Below, one piece after another: positions 1 to 7,550 of a stretch of 12,531 bases of DNA. The notes beneath the pieces are model-generated. The model saw only the letters and a program-made list of their open reading frames with translations. It was not told the origin of the DNA and ran no database searches. The first letter of the stretch is position 1. Every line of letters begins with the position of its first letter. Source of the DNA: Caldimicrobium thiodismutans (GTDB lineage: Bacteria > Desulfobacterota > Thermodesulfobacteria > Thermodesulfobacteriales > Thermodesulfobacteriaceae); NCBI GenBank assembly GCA_002877875.1, contig PNIE01000007.1, forward strand, positions 1 to 12,531, written 5' to 3'. The translations under genes were made by a program, and so were the position numbers.

Positions 1-2940
1 GGGGCTACCCCTACTGGTCCAGTTTTGTGGGATGCCTATAACTATTTTTCACAAAGTGATCCCCTATTTGGAGGTTTTTCTCCTCAAAGGGGAGCTGGAG
101 ATGAATGGAAAAATTATATGTATCAATGTGATGACAAAAATAGGGATGGAAATTGCCAAGGTAATGAATTTATCTTTGTTCCTTGTGCCAAAAATTTTAT
201 TATTCTCTTATCTGACGGGCAGTGGAATAAAGGTGCTTCAGGTGATACTTGTAGCATAGATAATGGCTTTGAAAACTCATCCGCAGATCCAGTGGTTCCT
301 GCTTACTGGCTTCATAAAAAGGGGTTTTATAATCAAGCTGCTAATAATACCTATTCTTATATTGAAGCTATTTATGCTATAGGTCTTTATCTTGGAGGAA
401 CAGGAGAGAGGTCCCTTAAGAATGTGGCTATGTATGGAGCTTTTGACAGAAGTAAAACTTGGCCTGATGGTTTGAGTGGTTACCCCATGGCTACCTGTGG
501 TCCAATAGATGATTGCTGTGATAGGGACAATTGTGGTAAAGGGTCCTCCTGCACAGATCTTCCTCCCTCCTCTTCCGATTGGGATGCAGATAGAAATGGA
601 ATTCCCGATACCTTTTATTCAGCTAATAATGCTAAAGAGCTTAAAGATTCTATTTTAAATGCTATTTTAGATATTCTTCGCAGGGCTTCATCTGGAGCAA
701 CAGTTGCTACCCTTTCTCAGAGATATACCGCTGGCTCTCTCTTATTTCAACCTTACTTTTATCCTGGGACAAATGGCACGGAGTTTGCCTCCTGGATTGG
801 TTTCTTAAAAGCCCTTTGGGTTGATGCTAAAGGGCGCTTTAGAGAAGAAACGGAAAGAAACTTTATTTTAAATCTTTTAAGGGACTATTGGGTTCAATTT
901 GTCACCGAAGGAAACAGCACCACCTATTTTAAAATTACCAACGATACTACCTGTTCTTACCTCCAGGTGGATAGAATAGAGGATATCTCTCATATATTTG
1001 AGGCAGGCTGCTTACTTGCAAAGTCTCCACCTGAAAATAGGAAAATTTATGTAAATTTTAATGGAAATATGGTTTCTTTTGAGAGTGGAACTCCCTCTTT
1101 ACTTAATTATCTGCAAAGTCTTTGGAGCTCTTCGGCAGGAGAGAGTGTTAATGCCACTTGCCTTCTTGAGTATATAAGAGGTAAAGATAGGGCCTGTGAC
1201 TCAACCTATGTCTTAAGGCCAAGAACAGTCGATTTAGGCACCTATTGTTTGGGAGAATCGGGAAAGGCCACTTGGAAGCTTGGAGATATTTTTTTCTCAA
1301 CACCCGTGGTAATTTCCAATAGGCCTTTAAATACTTATAATCTTAGATATTACGACCAATCTTATCTTGAGTATCTACGAAGTGATTCTTATAGAAGGAG
1401 AAATAATTATATTTTTGTTGGGGCCAATGATGGAATGCTTCATGTTTTCAGAGCTGGTTGGATGCAATTTTATAGGCCGCCAGATGAGCCTTTGCGCCTA
1501 ATCGATGCCTTTAATTTAACCACTACAGATCTTATCGGAAAAGAAGAATGGGCCTTTATACCCCAAAATGCCCTTCCTTACCTTGTCTGGTATGGACATA
1601 AAGATTATTGTCATATCCCTTTAATAGATTACAAGGTGACTCTTTTTGATGCCAAAATAAAAGGGAAATGGGAAACCTTGCTTCTTGGGATGATGGGTTT
1701 TGGAGGAAAAGCTATAAATGCTAAGGGTTGTCCTAATGGAAAATGTAGCTCTTCTCTCTTTCTTCTTAAATTAAAATTTAAATCTGATGGAACCTTTGAT
1801 GATCCTCCCTTTGAACTTCTTTGGGAAAAACAACTTCCTGACAATACTCTCACCCTTTCATATCCGGTAATTTTAAAATATAGTAACGGAAGTGACTGGA
1901 GTCAGTCTTATATTGTACTTGGGAGTGGTCCCAAAGAAGTTACAGGAATGGGAGAGCCTTATAAAGTTGAATTTATCGCAACTCCAAAGATATACTTTAT
2001 TAACCTTGAAACAGGAGAGATATCTAAAGAAATTCCAATTCCTGGGGTCTCAAATCAGGCTGTAGGAAGCCTCAGGGCTGTTGATTATGATAATGATTAC
2101 CGAGATGATTTAATCTACTTTGGTACCTATAATTTAGGAAATGGAGGTCTTTTTAGACTCTCCCTTAGAAGTACTAATGGAGCTTATAAAGACATTTCCA
2201 GTTTGAGTTCCTCAGACATAACCCAAGTGCTTAGCGATCTTAATCGCCCAGTTTTTGCCTCGCCAGAGCTTACTGTTGATCCTTCAGGGGCTTTATGGGT
2301 AATCTTTGGAACGGGAGTTTATTTTGAGAAAAGTATTATAGATTATACTAACTACTTTGTGGGTCTAAAGGATTTCTGTAAATTTGGAAATTGCACCTAT
2401 TCTTTTTCTCAATTAACTGATAGAACCAATTATTGTGGTAATAAGGCAAACTATATTTCTCTTCTTATATTTAACGCCACTGAGCAGACTTGTAAATGTA
2501 ATTCGAGTAGTGGTTGTAGCAACTTTAATGAAACTACAACACTTATTAAGTTCAATTATACTGATTATCCAGCTTTAGGTTGGTATCATCTCCTTAGAAC
2601 TAATGAAAGAATGTATTCTACACCTATTGTTTTACAGGGAATGGTAAATACTTTAAGTTTCCTACCAAATACGGACCCTTGCTCTCGGGGAGGAGAGACT
2701 TACTATTATATGGTCTGTTATCAAGAAGGATGTCCCTGTTACAATATGAGAGGAGAGGAAGCACCAGTAGTTTCAAAGTTTTTTGGAATAGGGGCCCCAC
2801 CTATTGGTCAGCCCTTCCAGGTCCTAAAGACTACCAAAGGAACAATGATTATATCTCAGACTTCAGGAGGTCCCCCTTCAGTAGCTCCTAAACCACAGAT
2901 TCAACCTCAAGGTATCTTTATTTTATGGCAGGAAAAATAA
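1..2940 (+). CDS. pilY1: PilY1-family type IV pilus tip adhesin/assembly protein (5' end outside window)
   Basis: Secreted pilus-tip protein that in characterised systems promotes pilus assembly, adhesion and calcium-controlled retraction. The frame is open from base 1, so the N-terminus (signal peptide and first part of a VWA domain) is missing; 979 residues remain. Residues 2-6 (ATPTG) and the LLSDGQ segment near residue 72 fit the MIDAS Thr and Asp regions of a VWA fold. Between them, residues 45-56 form a 12-position EF-hand-like loop (D, N, D-G, N, Q, E at positions 1, 3, 5-6, 7, 9, 12). A second Asp-rich loop lies at 195-203. From about residue 420 the PilC/PilY1 beta-propeller begins, with GDIFFSTPVV (from 428) and VGANDGMLHVF (473-483). 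The family calcium loop DYDNDYRDD is at 695-703 (bases 2083-2109), with D695, D697, D699 and D703. The end, GIFILWQEK, matches the usual family C-terminus. There are 27 cysteines and 13 N-X-S/T sequons, which is high. The last 16 bases overlap the next gene. Family call is firm; the exact ligand is unknown. Confidence 0.93.
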   Translation, partial: GATPTGPVLWDAYNYFSQSDPLFGGFSPQRGAGDEWKNYMYQCDDKNRDGNCQGNEFIFVPCAKNFIILLSDGQWNKGASGDTCSIDNGFENSSADPVVPAYWLHKKGFYNQAANNTYSYIEAIYAIGLYLGGTGERSLKNVAMYGAFDRSKTWPDGLSGYPMATCGPIDDCCDRDNCGKGSSCTDLPPSSSDWDADRNGIPDTFYSANNAKELKDSILNAILDILRRASSGATVATLSQRYTAGSLLFQPYFYPGTNGTEFASWIGFLKALWVDAKGRFREETERNFILNLLRDYWVQFVTEGNSTTYFKITNDTTCSYLQVDRIEDISHIFEAGCLLAKSPPENRKIYVNFNGNMVSFESGTPSLLNYLQSLWSSSAGESVNATCLLEYIRGKDRACDSTYVLRPRTVDLGTYCLGESGKATWKLGDIFFSTPVVISNRPLNTYNLRYYDQSYLEYLRSDSYRRRNNYIFVGANDGMLHVFRAGWMQFYRPPDEPLRLIDAFNLTTTDLIGKEEWAFIPQNALPYLVWYGHKDYCHIPLIDYKVTLFDAKIKGKWETLLLGMMGFGGKAINAKGCPNGKCSSSLFLLKLKFKSDGTFDDPPFELLWEKQLPDNTLTLSYPVILKYSNGSDWSQSYIVLGSGPKEVTGMGEPYKVEFIATPKIYFINLETGEISKEIPIPGVSNQAVGSLRAVDYDNDYRDDLIYFGTYNLGNGGLFRLSLRSTNGAYKDISSLSSSDITQVLSDLNRPVFASPELTVDPSGALWVIFGTGVYFEKSIIDYTNYFVGLKDFCKFGNCTYSFSQLTDRTNYCGNKANYISLLIFNATEQTCKCNSSSGCSNFNETTTLIKFNYTDYPALGWYHLLRTNERMYSTPIVLQGMVNTLSFLPNTDPCSRGGETYYYMVCYQEGCPCYNMRGEEAPVVSKFFGIGAPPIGQPFQVLKTTKGTMIISQTSGGPPSVAPKPQIQPQGIFILWQEK

Positions 2941-3524
2941 GATCTCCAGGCTATACCTTATTTGAAACCTTGATTGTTATATTGATCATAGGAATTTTTT
3001 CAGCCATTTTTTTGAGAGAGGTCTTAAATTATATAGCTTATGCTCGTTTAAGAGAGGCTGCTAATCAATTTATAGCAGATTTACAATATGCTAAAAATAT
3101 GGCTCAAGTAACAGGACTTTCATGGGGTATAAGAGGATGTAGGAATTCCTCTTATTACAAAATCTTTATTGACCATGATGGTGATTGTAAGGATACAGAT
3201 CTATCTTGTAATCCTTCGAATCCTGACGAAACAAAAGTTTGTGTTAATAAATTCAATACAAGCTGTTCCAGTGATTCAGATTGTGCTGTAGATCTCTCAT
3301 CTCCAGTTATTGGCTCCTGTAGACCAAGAACTATTTATAAAACCCTATCTAAGGGTATTATCTTTAGTGGGCCTTTTGATTTTTATGTAGTCTTTGATAG
3401 AAAGGGTTATCCCTTTAATTATTCTTGTGGGTTTGGTGCAGTTAATGCTACTTTAGTGAATCAAAATAATAGTAGCCTTAGAGTAATAATTGATAAATTG
3501 GGAAAAATAAGAGTGGAGACTTAG
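2925..3524 (+). CDS. FimT/GspH-type minor prepilin
   Basis: Minor (pseudo)pilin likely placed at the pilus tip or in the assembly-priming complex. It has a class III signal peptide: a short basic leader MAGKIRSPG, cleavage expected after Gly9, then YTLFE with Glu at mature position 5 and a hydrophobic helix to about residue 28. The following amphipathic stretch (LREAANQFIADLQYAKNMA) is typical of the GspH/FimT family, whose members run 150-200 residues; this one has 199. The segment IFIDHDGD matches the family's 'iF.D.n.dG' strand. An inserted region at about residues 82-126 carries six of the eight cysteines, including CSSDSDC. The ATG overlaps the end of pilY1 by 16 bases. The only Shine-Dalgarno candidate, AAGG at 2909-2912, is distant (12 bases), so translational coupling is likely. 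FimU is an equally fair name. Confidence 0.85.
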   Translation: MAGKIRSPGYTLFETLIVILIIGIFSAIFLREVLNYIAYARLREAANQFIADLQYAKNMAQVTGLSWGIRGCRNSSYYKIFIDHDGDCKDTDLSCNPSNPDETKVCVNKFNTSCSSDSDCAVDLSSPVIGSCRPRTIYKTLSKGIIFSGPFDFYVVFDRKGYPFNYSCGFGAVNATLVNQNNSSLRVIIDKLGKIRVET

Positions 3525-4114
3525 TGAAAAAAGAAAGAAAAAAAGAGAGGTCCTCAGGAATTAGTCTCATAGAAGTACTTTTAGCTTTTTTATTATTAAT
3601 CATCATTGTAACAGGGGTCTCTTTTGGCATTATTCAGTTAAACCAAAGGATTAAACAACTGGAGCTTCACAGAACAGCTAGAGAACTTATTGAGCGTATA
3701 AAAAGTGAGCTTTCCACTTATAGTTATAGTAATTTCAGCTCTTTAGAAATTAAATATCCTAATGGAACCTGTGAGTTTAGTAATGGCTCCTTGGTAGGAT
3801 GCTCCTTTGAGCCTGATTGTTATAATTCCACTTATAATTTTGCAAATTGTTGGAGCTTAACTTCACCAAGGTGTCTTTATTGTTTAAACAAGCAAAATTT
3901 AGAACCTGCCTCTGGTAATTCCCCAATTTGTAACACAGGCTATCCTATTAGAGTGGGGTACAGTATTGCTGAAGTAAATATTAAGCCTACCGAAGAGGAT
4001 CCTCCTGTAAGTATTGGAAGGGCAATCTGTGTAAGGGTTGAATTTGAAGACCCTATCTCTAAAGAAAATAAAGCCTATTATCAATTGATTTTTATTAAAA
4101 AAGATGAGAAATAG
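3524..4114 (+). CDS. pilV: PilV-type minor prepilin
   Basis: Minor pilin of the type IV pilus tip complex, 196 residues. A very basic 12-residue leader (MKKERKKERSSG) precedes the cleavage site, then ISLIEVLLAFLLL, with Glu at mature position 5. The 'SLIEVLLA' start is the signature of PilV/PulI-type prepilins. The region after the helix (LNQRIKQLELHRTARELIERIKSEL) is a charged amphipathic helix as in family members. The C-terminal half is poorly conserved to my eye but contains eight cysteines, including CLYC near residue 110, and four N-X-S/T sequons. The GTG start overlaps the previous stop by one base (TAGTG) and has GGAG at 3515-3518, five bases upstream, which supports the choice. Calling it PilV rather than another I-type pseudopilin rests on the N-terminus and the position before PilW. 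Confidence 0.78.
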   Translation: MKKERKKERSSGISLIEVLLAFLLLIIIVTGVSFGIIQLNQRIKQLELHRTARELIERIKSELSTYSYSNFSSLEIKYPNGTCEFSNGSLVGCSFEPDCYNSTYNFANCWSLTSPRCLYCLNKQNLEPASGNSPICNTGYPIRVGYSIAEVNIKPTEEDPPVSIGRAICVRVEFEDPISKENKAYYQLIFIKKDEK

Positions 4115-5096
4115 ATTTAAAAGCCAGGGATATACTCTCGTAGAGATTTTAATCATTATTTTTCTTATTGGAATCTTTAGTAGTTTTTTTCTTTCAGCCC
4201 TCTTTGATATGTATAAGAATGAGAGTCGTGTAAGATATATCTTGAAGAGTGATTCTGATATCAAGGCCTTTAAAACCTATTTAAGAAGGGAGCTTGAATT
4301 AATAGGCTTTGGTATTCCTAAAGGAATTTGTTCTTTCTGGGGTTTCTCTCCCTTAGATTTATCGAACAATCAAAGTTATTTAAGGTACTATACTCTTGCG
4401 GCCAGAGGGAATAAATGGAGTGGCTGTTGGTATGTTTATGATAATAATATCTTTAGGACAACTGCTACTAACAGGTTTGGTGAACCATGCCCTTTCCCCA
4501 ATGATACTAGAGTAATGAATCATTATTTTATAGCCTTTGGTAGTGATAAAAGATGTGAGAATTTAAATACTTGTCTAATTCAAGGTTCTCAAGTAAATAA
4601 AATAACTCTCTCTACACCTTATTATTTAGTTTATGTTGATGATTCTTCAAATATAAATCCCACTAACTTTTGTAGCGAGATCCTCACAGTTCTCTATTTA
4701 AACAACTCATCACCTATAGAAGACAAAATCTGTCATCCTTTACTGAGACGAAGTCATTTATCTATGATTATGGGAAATGATACAGCTTCCCAGCTAATTC
4801 TCTCCTGTGTTGCAGATTTGAGAATGAGCTGTTTAGATAAAAATAGTAATACCATACCTTGCGGTGGAAATCAGATACCTACATTTTTGAAGGTGTGTAT
4901 GATAGTTCAAGTAGGGAGTAGACAGGCTTTTGCTCAAGAAAAACCAAAATATTCTTCTCTTTGTAGTGCTCCAACTGATAATAATGGAACTCCTGCTATT
5001 ATAGATGATCTATTTGCCATAGATCCTAATTATCGTTTTACAACTATTGAAGAGATTATACCTTTATATAATTTACAAGGCTTGAATTTGCCATAG
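4104..5096 (+). CDS. pilW: PilW-type minor prepilin
   Basis: Large minor pilin (330 residues, within the usual PilW range). The leader MRNRFKSQG is followed by YTLVEILIIIFLIGIFSS, so prepilin peptidase should cut after Gly9, leaving Glu at mature position 5. The segment after the helix, ending in LKSDSDIKAFKTYLRRELELIGFGIP, corresponds to the conserved PilW/PulJ stretch in which a helix leads to a 'GY/FG.P' turn. The rest is a Cys-rich globular domain with 12 cysteines and seven sequons. The ATG lies 11 bases inside pilV, with no clear Shine-Dalgarno, so translation is probably coupled. In Pseudomonas PilW sits with FimU, PilV, PilX and PilY1 in one tip complex; the same set is adjacent here. 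PilW versus a generic J-type pseudopilin is a judgement from size, N-terminus and neighbours. Confidence 0.77.
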   Translation: MRNRFKSQGYTLVEILIIIFLIGIFSSFFLSALFDMYKNESRVRYILKSDSDIKAFKTYLRRELELIGFGIPKGICSFWGFSPLDLSNNQSYLRYYTLAARGNKWSGCWYVYDNNIFRTTATNRFGEPCPFPNDTRVMNHYFIAFGSDKRCENLNTCLIQGSQVNKITLSTPYYLVYVDDSSNINPTNFCSEILTVLYLNNSSPIEDKICHPLLRRSHLSMIMGNDTASQLILSCVADLRMSCLDKNSNTIPCGGNQIPTFLKVCMIVQVGSRQAFAQEKPKYSSLCSAPTDNNGTPAIIDDLFAIDPNYRFTTIEEIIPLYNLQGLNLP

Positions 5097-5105
5097 GTTT
5101 AGTTT

Positions 5106-5600
5106 ATGACATATAAACAGAGAAACTCAGGGCAGGCATTATTTCTTACTATTATTTTTTCTCTTTTAGGTTTACTTTTAATTGGAGGGCTTTATTTAGC
5201 TTATGAAAGGGCTATAAAAATAGTTTTTCCAATAAGGACCTATACTACTCTAAGGGAGGCAGCCTCTGGAACAGTTCAAATGCTTGCCAAATATATTGAT
5301 GAATGTCCAGAGAATGCTAAGTTAACTTTTGAGTGTCCGCAGGGGTTAGGAAGTCCTGATGAAAGGTATTGCAGAAGTGGAATTATTAAGTTTCGTCTTA
5401 TTGAATACAAGGATGTTTTTGTAGCCAATGCTACTATCTGTCCGTTATATCAAGCTCTTTTTCCTGGGGAGAGTGCAGAAGCTGTAGTAAGTACTGATCC
5501 AAATATTCAGTTTAGCAGAAAATTAGTTTATTCTATAATTGTTAAAGCTTATGGGCCTTATGGTACCACCTCAACTATTGAGGCTGTTTATCAGCCATAG
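5106..5600 (+). CDS. PilX-like minor pilin (K-type, no Glu5)
   Basis: Short (164 residues) single-span protein with leader MTYKQRNSG and then QALFLTIIFSLLGLLLIGGLY. Cleavage after Gly9 would leave a mature helix without the usual Glu at position 5, which is how the PilX N-terminal family (and GspK of type II secretion) differs from other pilins. After the helix come a short basic/aromatic stretch and a small domain with four cysteines, about half the size of GspK, which favours PilX. It follows pilW by nine bases and has only a weak AGG (5095-5097) upstream of its ATG. By analogy it would sit at or near the pilus apex with the PilV- and PilW-type pilins and contact PilY1; that role is inferred from position and N-terminus only. 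Confidence 0.65.
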   Translation: MTYKQRNSGQALFLTIIFSLLGLLLIGGLYLAYERAIKIVFPIRTYTTLREAASGTVQMLAKYIDECPENAKLTFECPQGLGSPDERYCRSGIIKFRLIEYKDVFVANATICPLYQALFPGESAEAVVSTDPNIQFSRKLVYSIIVKAYGPYGTTSTIEAVYQP

Positions 5601-5612
5601 TTTTTAGAGGGT

Positions 5613-6710
5613 ATGTTCCTTCAACTTCTTGAAGCTCTCTCTCCTTTAACCTTTGAAACCTATATGGAACTTGCCCTTTATCATCCTGATTATGGATATT
5701 ATGCCAGGGGGAATGTGCCTGGAAAGGCAGGAGATTTTATCACCTCCCCTTGCGTGCACAAGGTATTTGGAGCAACTCTTGCCCTTCAAGTTCTTGAGGC
5801 CTATGAACTATTAAATCGTTCTAAGAATTTTGTAATTCTTGAGGCAGGAGCAGGTGCAGGCTATCTTGCCCTTGATATACTTGAGTATCTATCTCTTAAG
5901 GGTTTTCACTTTCCCTACTATATAGTTGAGCCCTTTTCAGCTCTTAGAGCTTTTCAGGAACAAACCCTTTCCAGATATCTTTCTCAAGTAAACTGGTTTA
6001 AGAGCTTTGAGGAATTGCCTCTTTTTGAAGGAATCTTTATCTGTAATGAGCTCTTTGACGCCTTACCTGTACATTTAATTGAAAAAAAGGGGGAAGATCT
6101 TTTTGAAATTTGGCTTGAATTTAAGGAAAAGGAAGTCACTGAAAAATTTGAAAAACTGACTGATCCTGAAATTTTGAAGAGAGTCTATCCCTATTTTCCT
6201 CGATGGCCTGAAGGATATAGAACAGAAGTCTGTCTTAGAGCTGAAGAGATTTATAAAGCTTTATCTCAGAAGATGAAAAGAGGACTTATAGTCATAATTG
6301 ATTATGGGTATCCAAGAGCAGACTATTACCATCCTGGGAGATCTCGAGGAACCCTTCTTTGTTATTACCGACACAGAGTTTGCGATAATCCTTACTTTAA
6401 ACCTGGGCACATTGACATTACTGCCCATGTTGATTTTACCTACCTTAGAGAACTTGCCGAAAAATATGGTTTTCTCAATCTTGGGTTTACCCAGCAGGGA
6501 CCATACCTTGCCTCCTTGGGAATTGACCAGGTTTTTCTTGAAATTTCTGATAACTCTTTCAAAGACAAAGAGGCTTTAAAGATGCTTGTTTTCCCAGAGG
6601 GCTTTGGACACTCCCACTGGGTCCTAGTTCAGGGAAGATTCATTGGCCTTGGAAGTATCCCTAAACTTTCAGGCTTTAGATTTAGTAATCGTCTAAAACT
6701 TTTGTACTAA
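5613..6710 (+). CDS. MidA/NDUFAF7-family SAM-dependent methyltransferase
   Basis: Class I S-adenosylmethionine methyltransferase of the COG1565 (DUF185) family, 365 residues, close to family length. The family's N-terminal signature is present (FETYMELALYHPDYGYYA, residues 14-31). The SAM-binding loop EAGAGAG is at 77-83, the family motif NELFDALPVH starts at Asn145, and IDYGYP is centred on Asp230. A further stretch, GHIDITAHVDFTYL, is the usual family segment. The eukaryotic relative NDUFAF7 methylates an arginine of a complex I subunit; bacterial members have no settled substrate. The start is the first available after an in-frame stop at 5598-5600; AGAGGG lies only 1-2 bases upstream of the ATG, a tight spacing. 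It is 12 bases after the PilX-like gene, so probably co-transcribed with the pilus genes, but nothing in the protein suggests secretion. A target in pilus proteins is unlikely for a cytosolic enzyme and is not claimed. Confidence 0.9.
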   Translation: MFLQLLEALSPLTFETYMELALYHPDYGYYARGNVPGKAGDFITSPCVHKVFGATLALQVLEAYELLNRSKNFVILEAGAGAGYLALDILEYLSLKGFHFPYYIVEPFSALRAFQEQTLSRYLSQVNWFKSFEELPLFEGIFICNELFDALPVHLIEKKGEDLFEIWLEFKEKEVTEKFEKLTDPEILKRVYPYFPRWPEGYRTEVCLRAEEIYKALSQKMKRGLIVIIDYGYPRADYYHPGRSRGTLLCYYRHRVCDNPYFKPGHIDITAHVDFTYLRELAEKYGFLNLGFTQQGPYLASLGIDQVFLEISDNSFKDKEALKMLVFPEGFGHSHWVLVQGRFIGLGSIPKLSGFRFSNRLKLLY

Positions 6711-6713
6711 TCT

Positions 6714-7550
6714 TTATTGTAATTTGAAGGTAACAGGAAGTTTTACTCGAACCTCTACCTCTGGGACAGGAATATACTTGGAGATGTTTAATAAAGTCTC
6801 TATCGCAGCCTTATCTAAGATCTCATACCCTGTAGATTTTTCAACTTTTAGGTCCCTTATCTCCCCAGAAGGAGTTATAATAAAACTCATAACTAACTGA
6901 CCCTCCCACCCCATTTTTCTTGCAAGATAGGGATATTTCAAATGTTTCTTCATTAAGTCTGAGATAATAGAAAGCTTTTGAGAAAGATAGAGTTTTTCCT
7001 TTTTTTCTTTAGAAGACTCACCAAGGGCCACTTTTTCTGAACTGGCTTTAGTTCCTTCTCCTTTTTCAGGACCCTGGTTGGCAAGGGAGACTCTGTTTTT
7101 TGAAAAAGAGTCATCTTTCAATTTACTCGCTCCTCCCTGGGTCTCTTCCTCTAAATCCCTCTTAGGAGATAATTTCTCAGAAAGGAGGCTCTTTTCTACT
7201 TTGGAGATAGGTTCCTCTTTAGGAAACTCCTTTTTTGATACTAAAGGCTCTTTTTTTTCTTCAGGTAGTACTTGTGGTTCTTTATGTAAAACTGGTTTTT
7301 CCGAGGATTGGGTAACACTCTTTTCTCTTTTTAAAGGAAGCACTTCCTGAGAAGTTTGGATTTTTGTCCTGCTATCCTCAGGACTCTTCCATTCAAAATT
7401 CTTTTCTTCTACAAAAATAGTTTTAGAGAGGTCAATTTCAAGAATTTTTTTAGGATAGACCTTTAGACTTAAAGAGAAGGCAATTCCTAAAACCACTAAC
7501 AAAAAAACATGGATAAAAAGAGATAAGACTAAGTCTCTTAACCTAACCAT
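6714..7550 (-). CDS. tonB: TonB energy-transducing protein
   Basis: Couples the ExbB/ExbD proton motor in the inner membrane to outer-membrane receptors. The N-terminal transmembrane helix (about residues 7-27) carries the TonB SxxxH signature as Ser10 and His14, the His needed for contact with ExbB/ExbD. A periplasmic spacer of about 160 residues follows, very rich in Lys, Glu and Ser with only about ten prolines, unlike the Pro-rich linkers of enteric TonB. The C-terminal domain, about residues 196-278, begins with YPYLARKMGWEGQ (Tyr206, Pro207) and continues through TPSGEI and STGYEILDKAAIETL, the standard TonB_C pattern. The 278-residue length is normal. The ATG overlaps the exbD stop by eight bases without a clear Shine-Dalgarno, suggesting coupling. 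Last gene of the chelatase operon; its partner receptor is not in the window. Confidence 0.92.
   Translation of the reverse strand: MVRLRDLVLSLFIHVFLLVVLGIAFSLSLKVYPKKILEIDLSKTIFVEEKNFEWKSPEDSRTKIQTSQEVLPLKREKSVTQSSEKPVLHKEPQVLPEEKKEPLVSKKEFPKEEPISKVEKSLLSEKLSPKRDLEEETQGGASKLKDDSFSKNRVSLANQGPEKGEGTKASSEKVALGESSKEKKEKLYLSQKLSIISDLMKKHLKYPYLARKMGWEGQLVMSFIITPSGEIRDLKVEKSTGYEILDKAAIETLLNISKYIPVPEVEVRVKLPVTFKLQ

Noticed and set aside
3899..4264. 121-codon minus-strand frame across the pilV-pilW junction
   Set aside because: It is antisense to two prepilin genes with clear signal sequences and has no independent support.
6298..6579. 93-codon frame inside the methyltransferase gene
   Set aside because: It overlaps conserved family motifs (DYGYP, GHIDITAHVDFTYL) in the correct frame, so it is a shadow.
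7078..7350. 90-codon plus-strand open frame opposite tonB
   Set aside because: It is antisense to the low-complexity TonB spacer, rich in Ser/Phe as expected from the complement of Lys/Glu codons, and has no family features.
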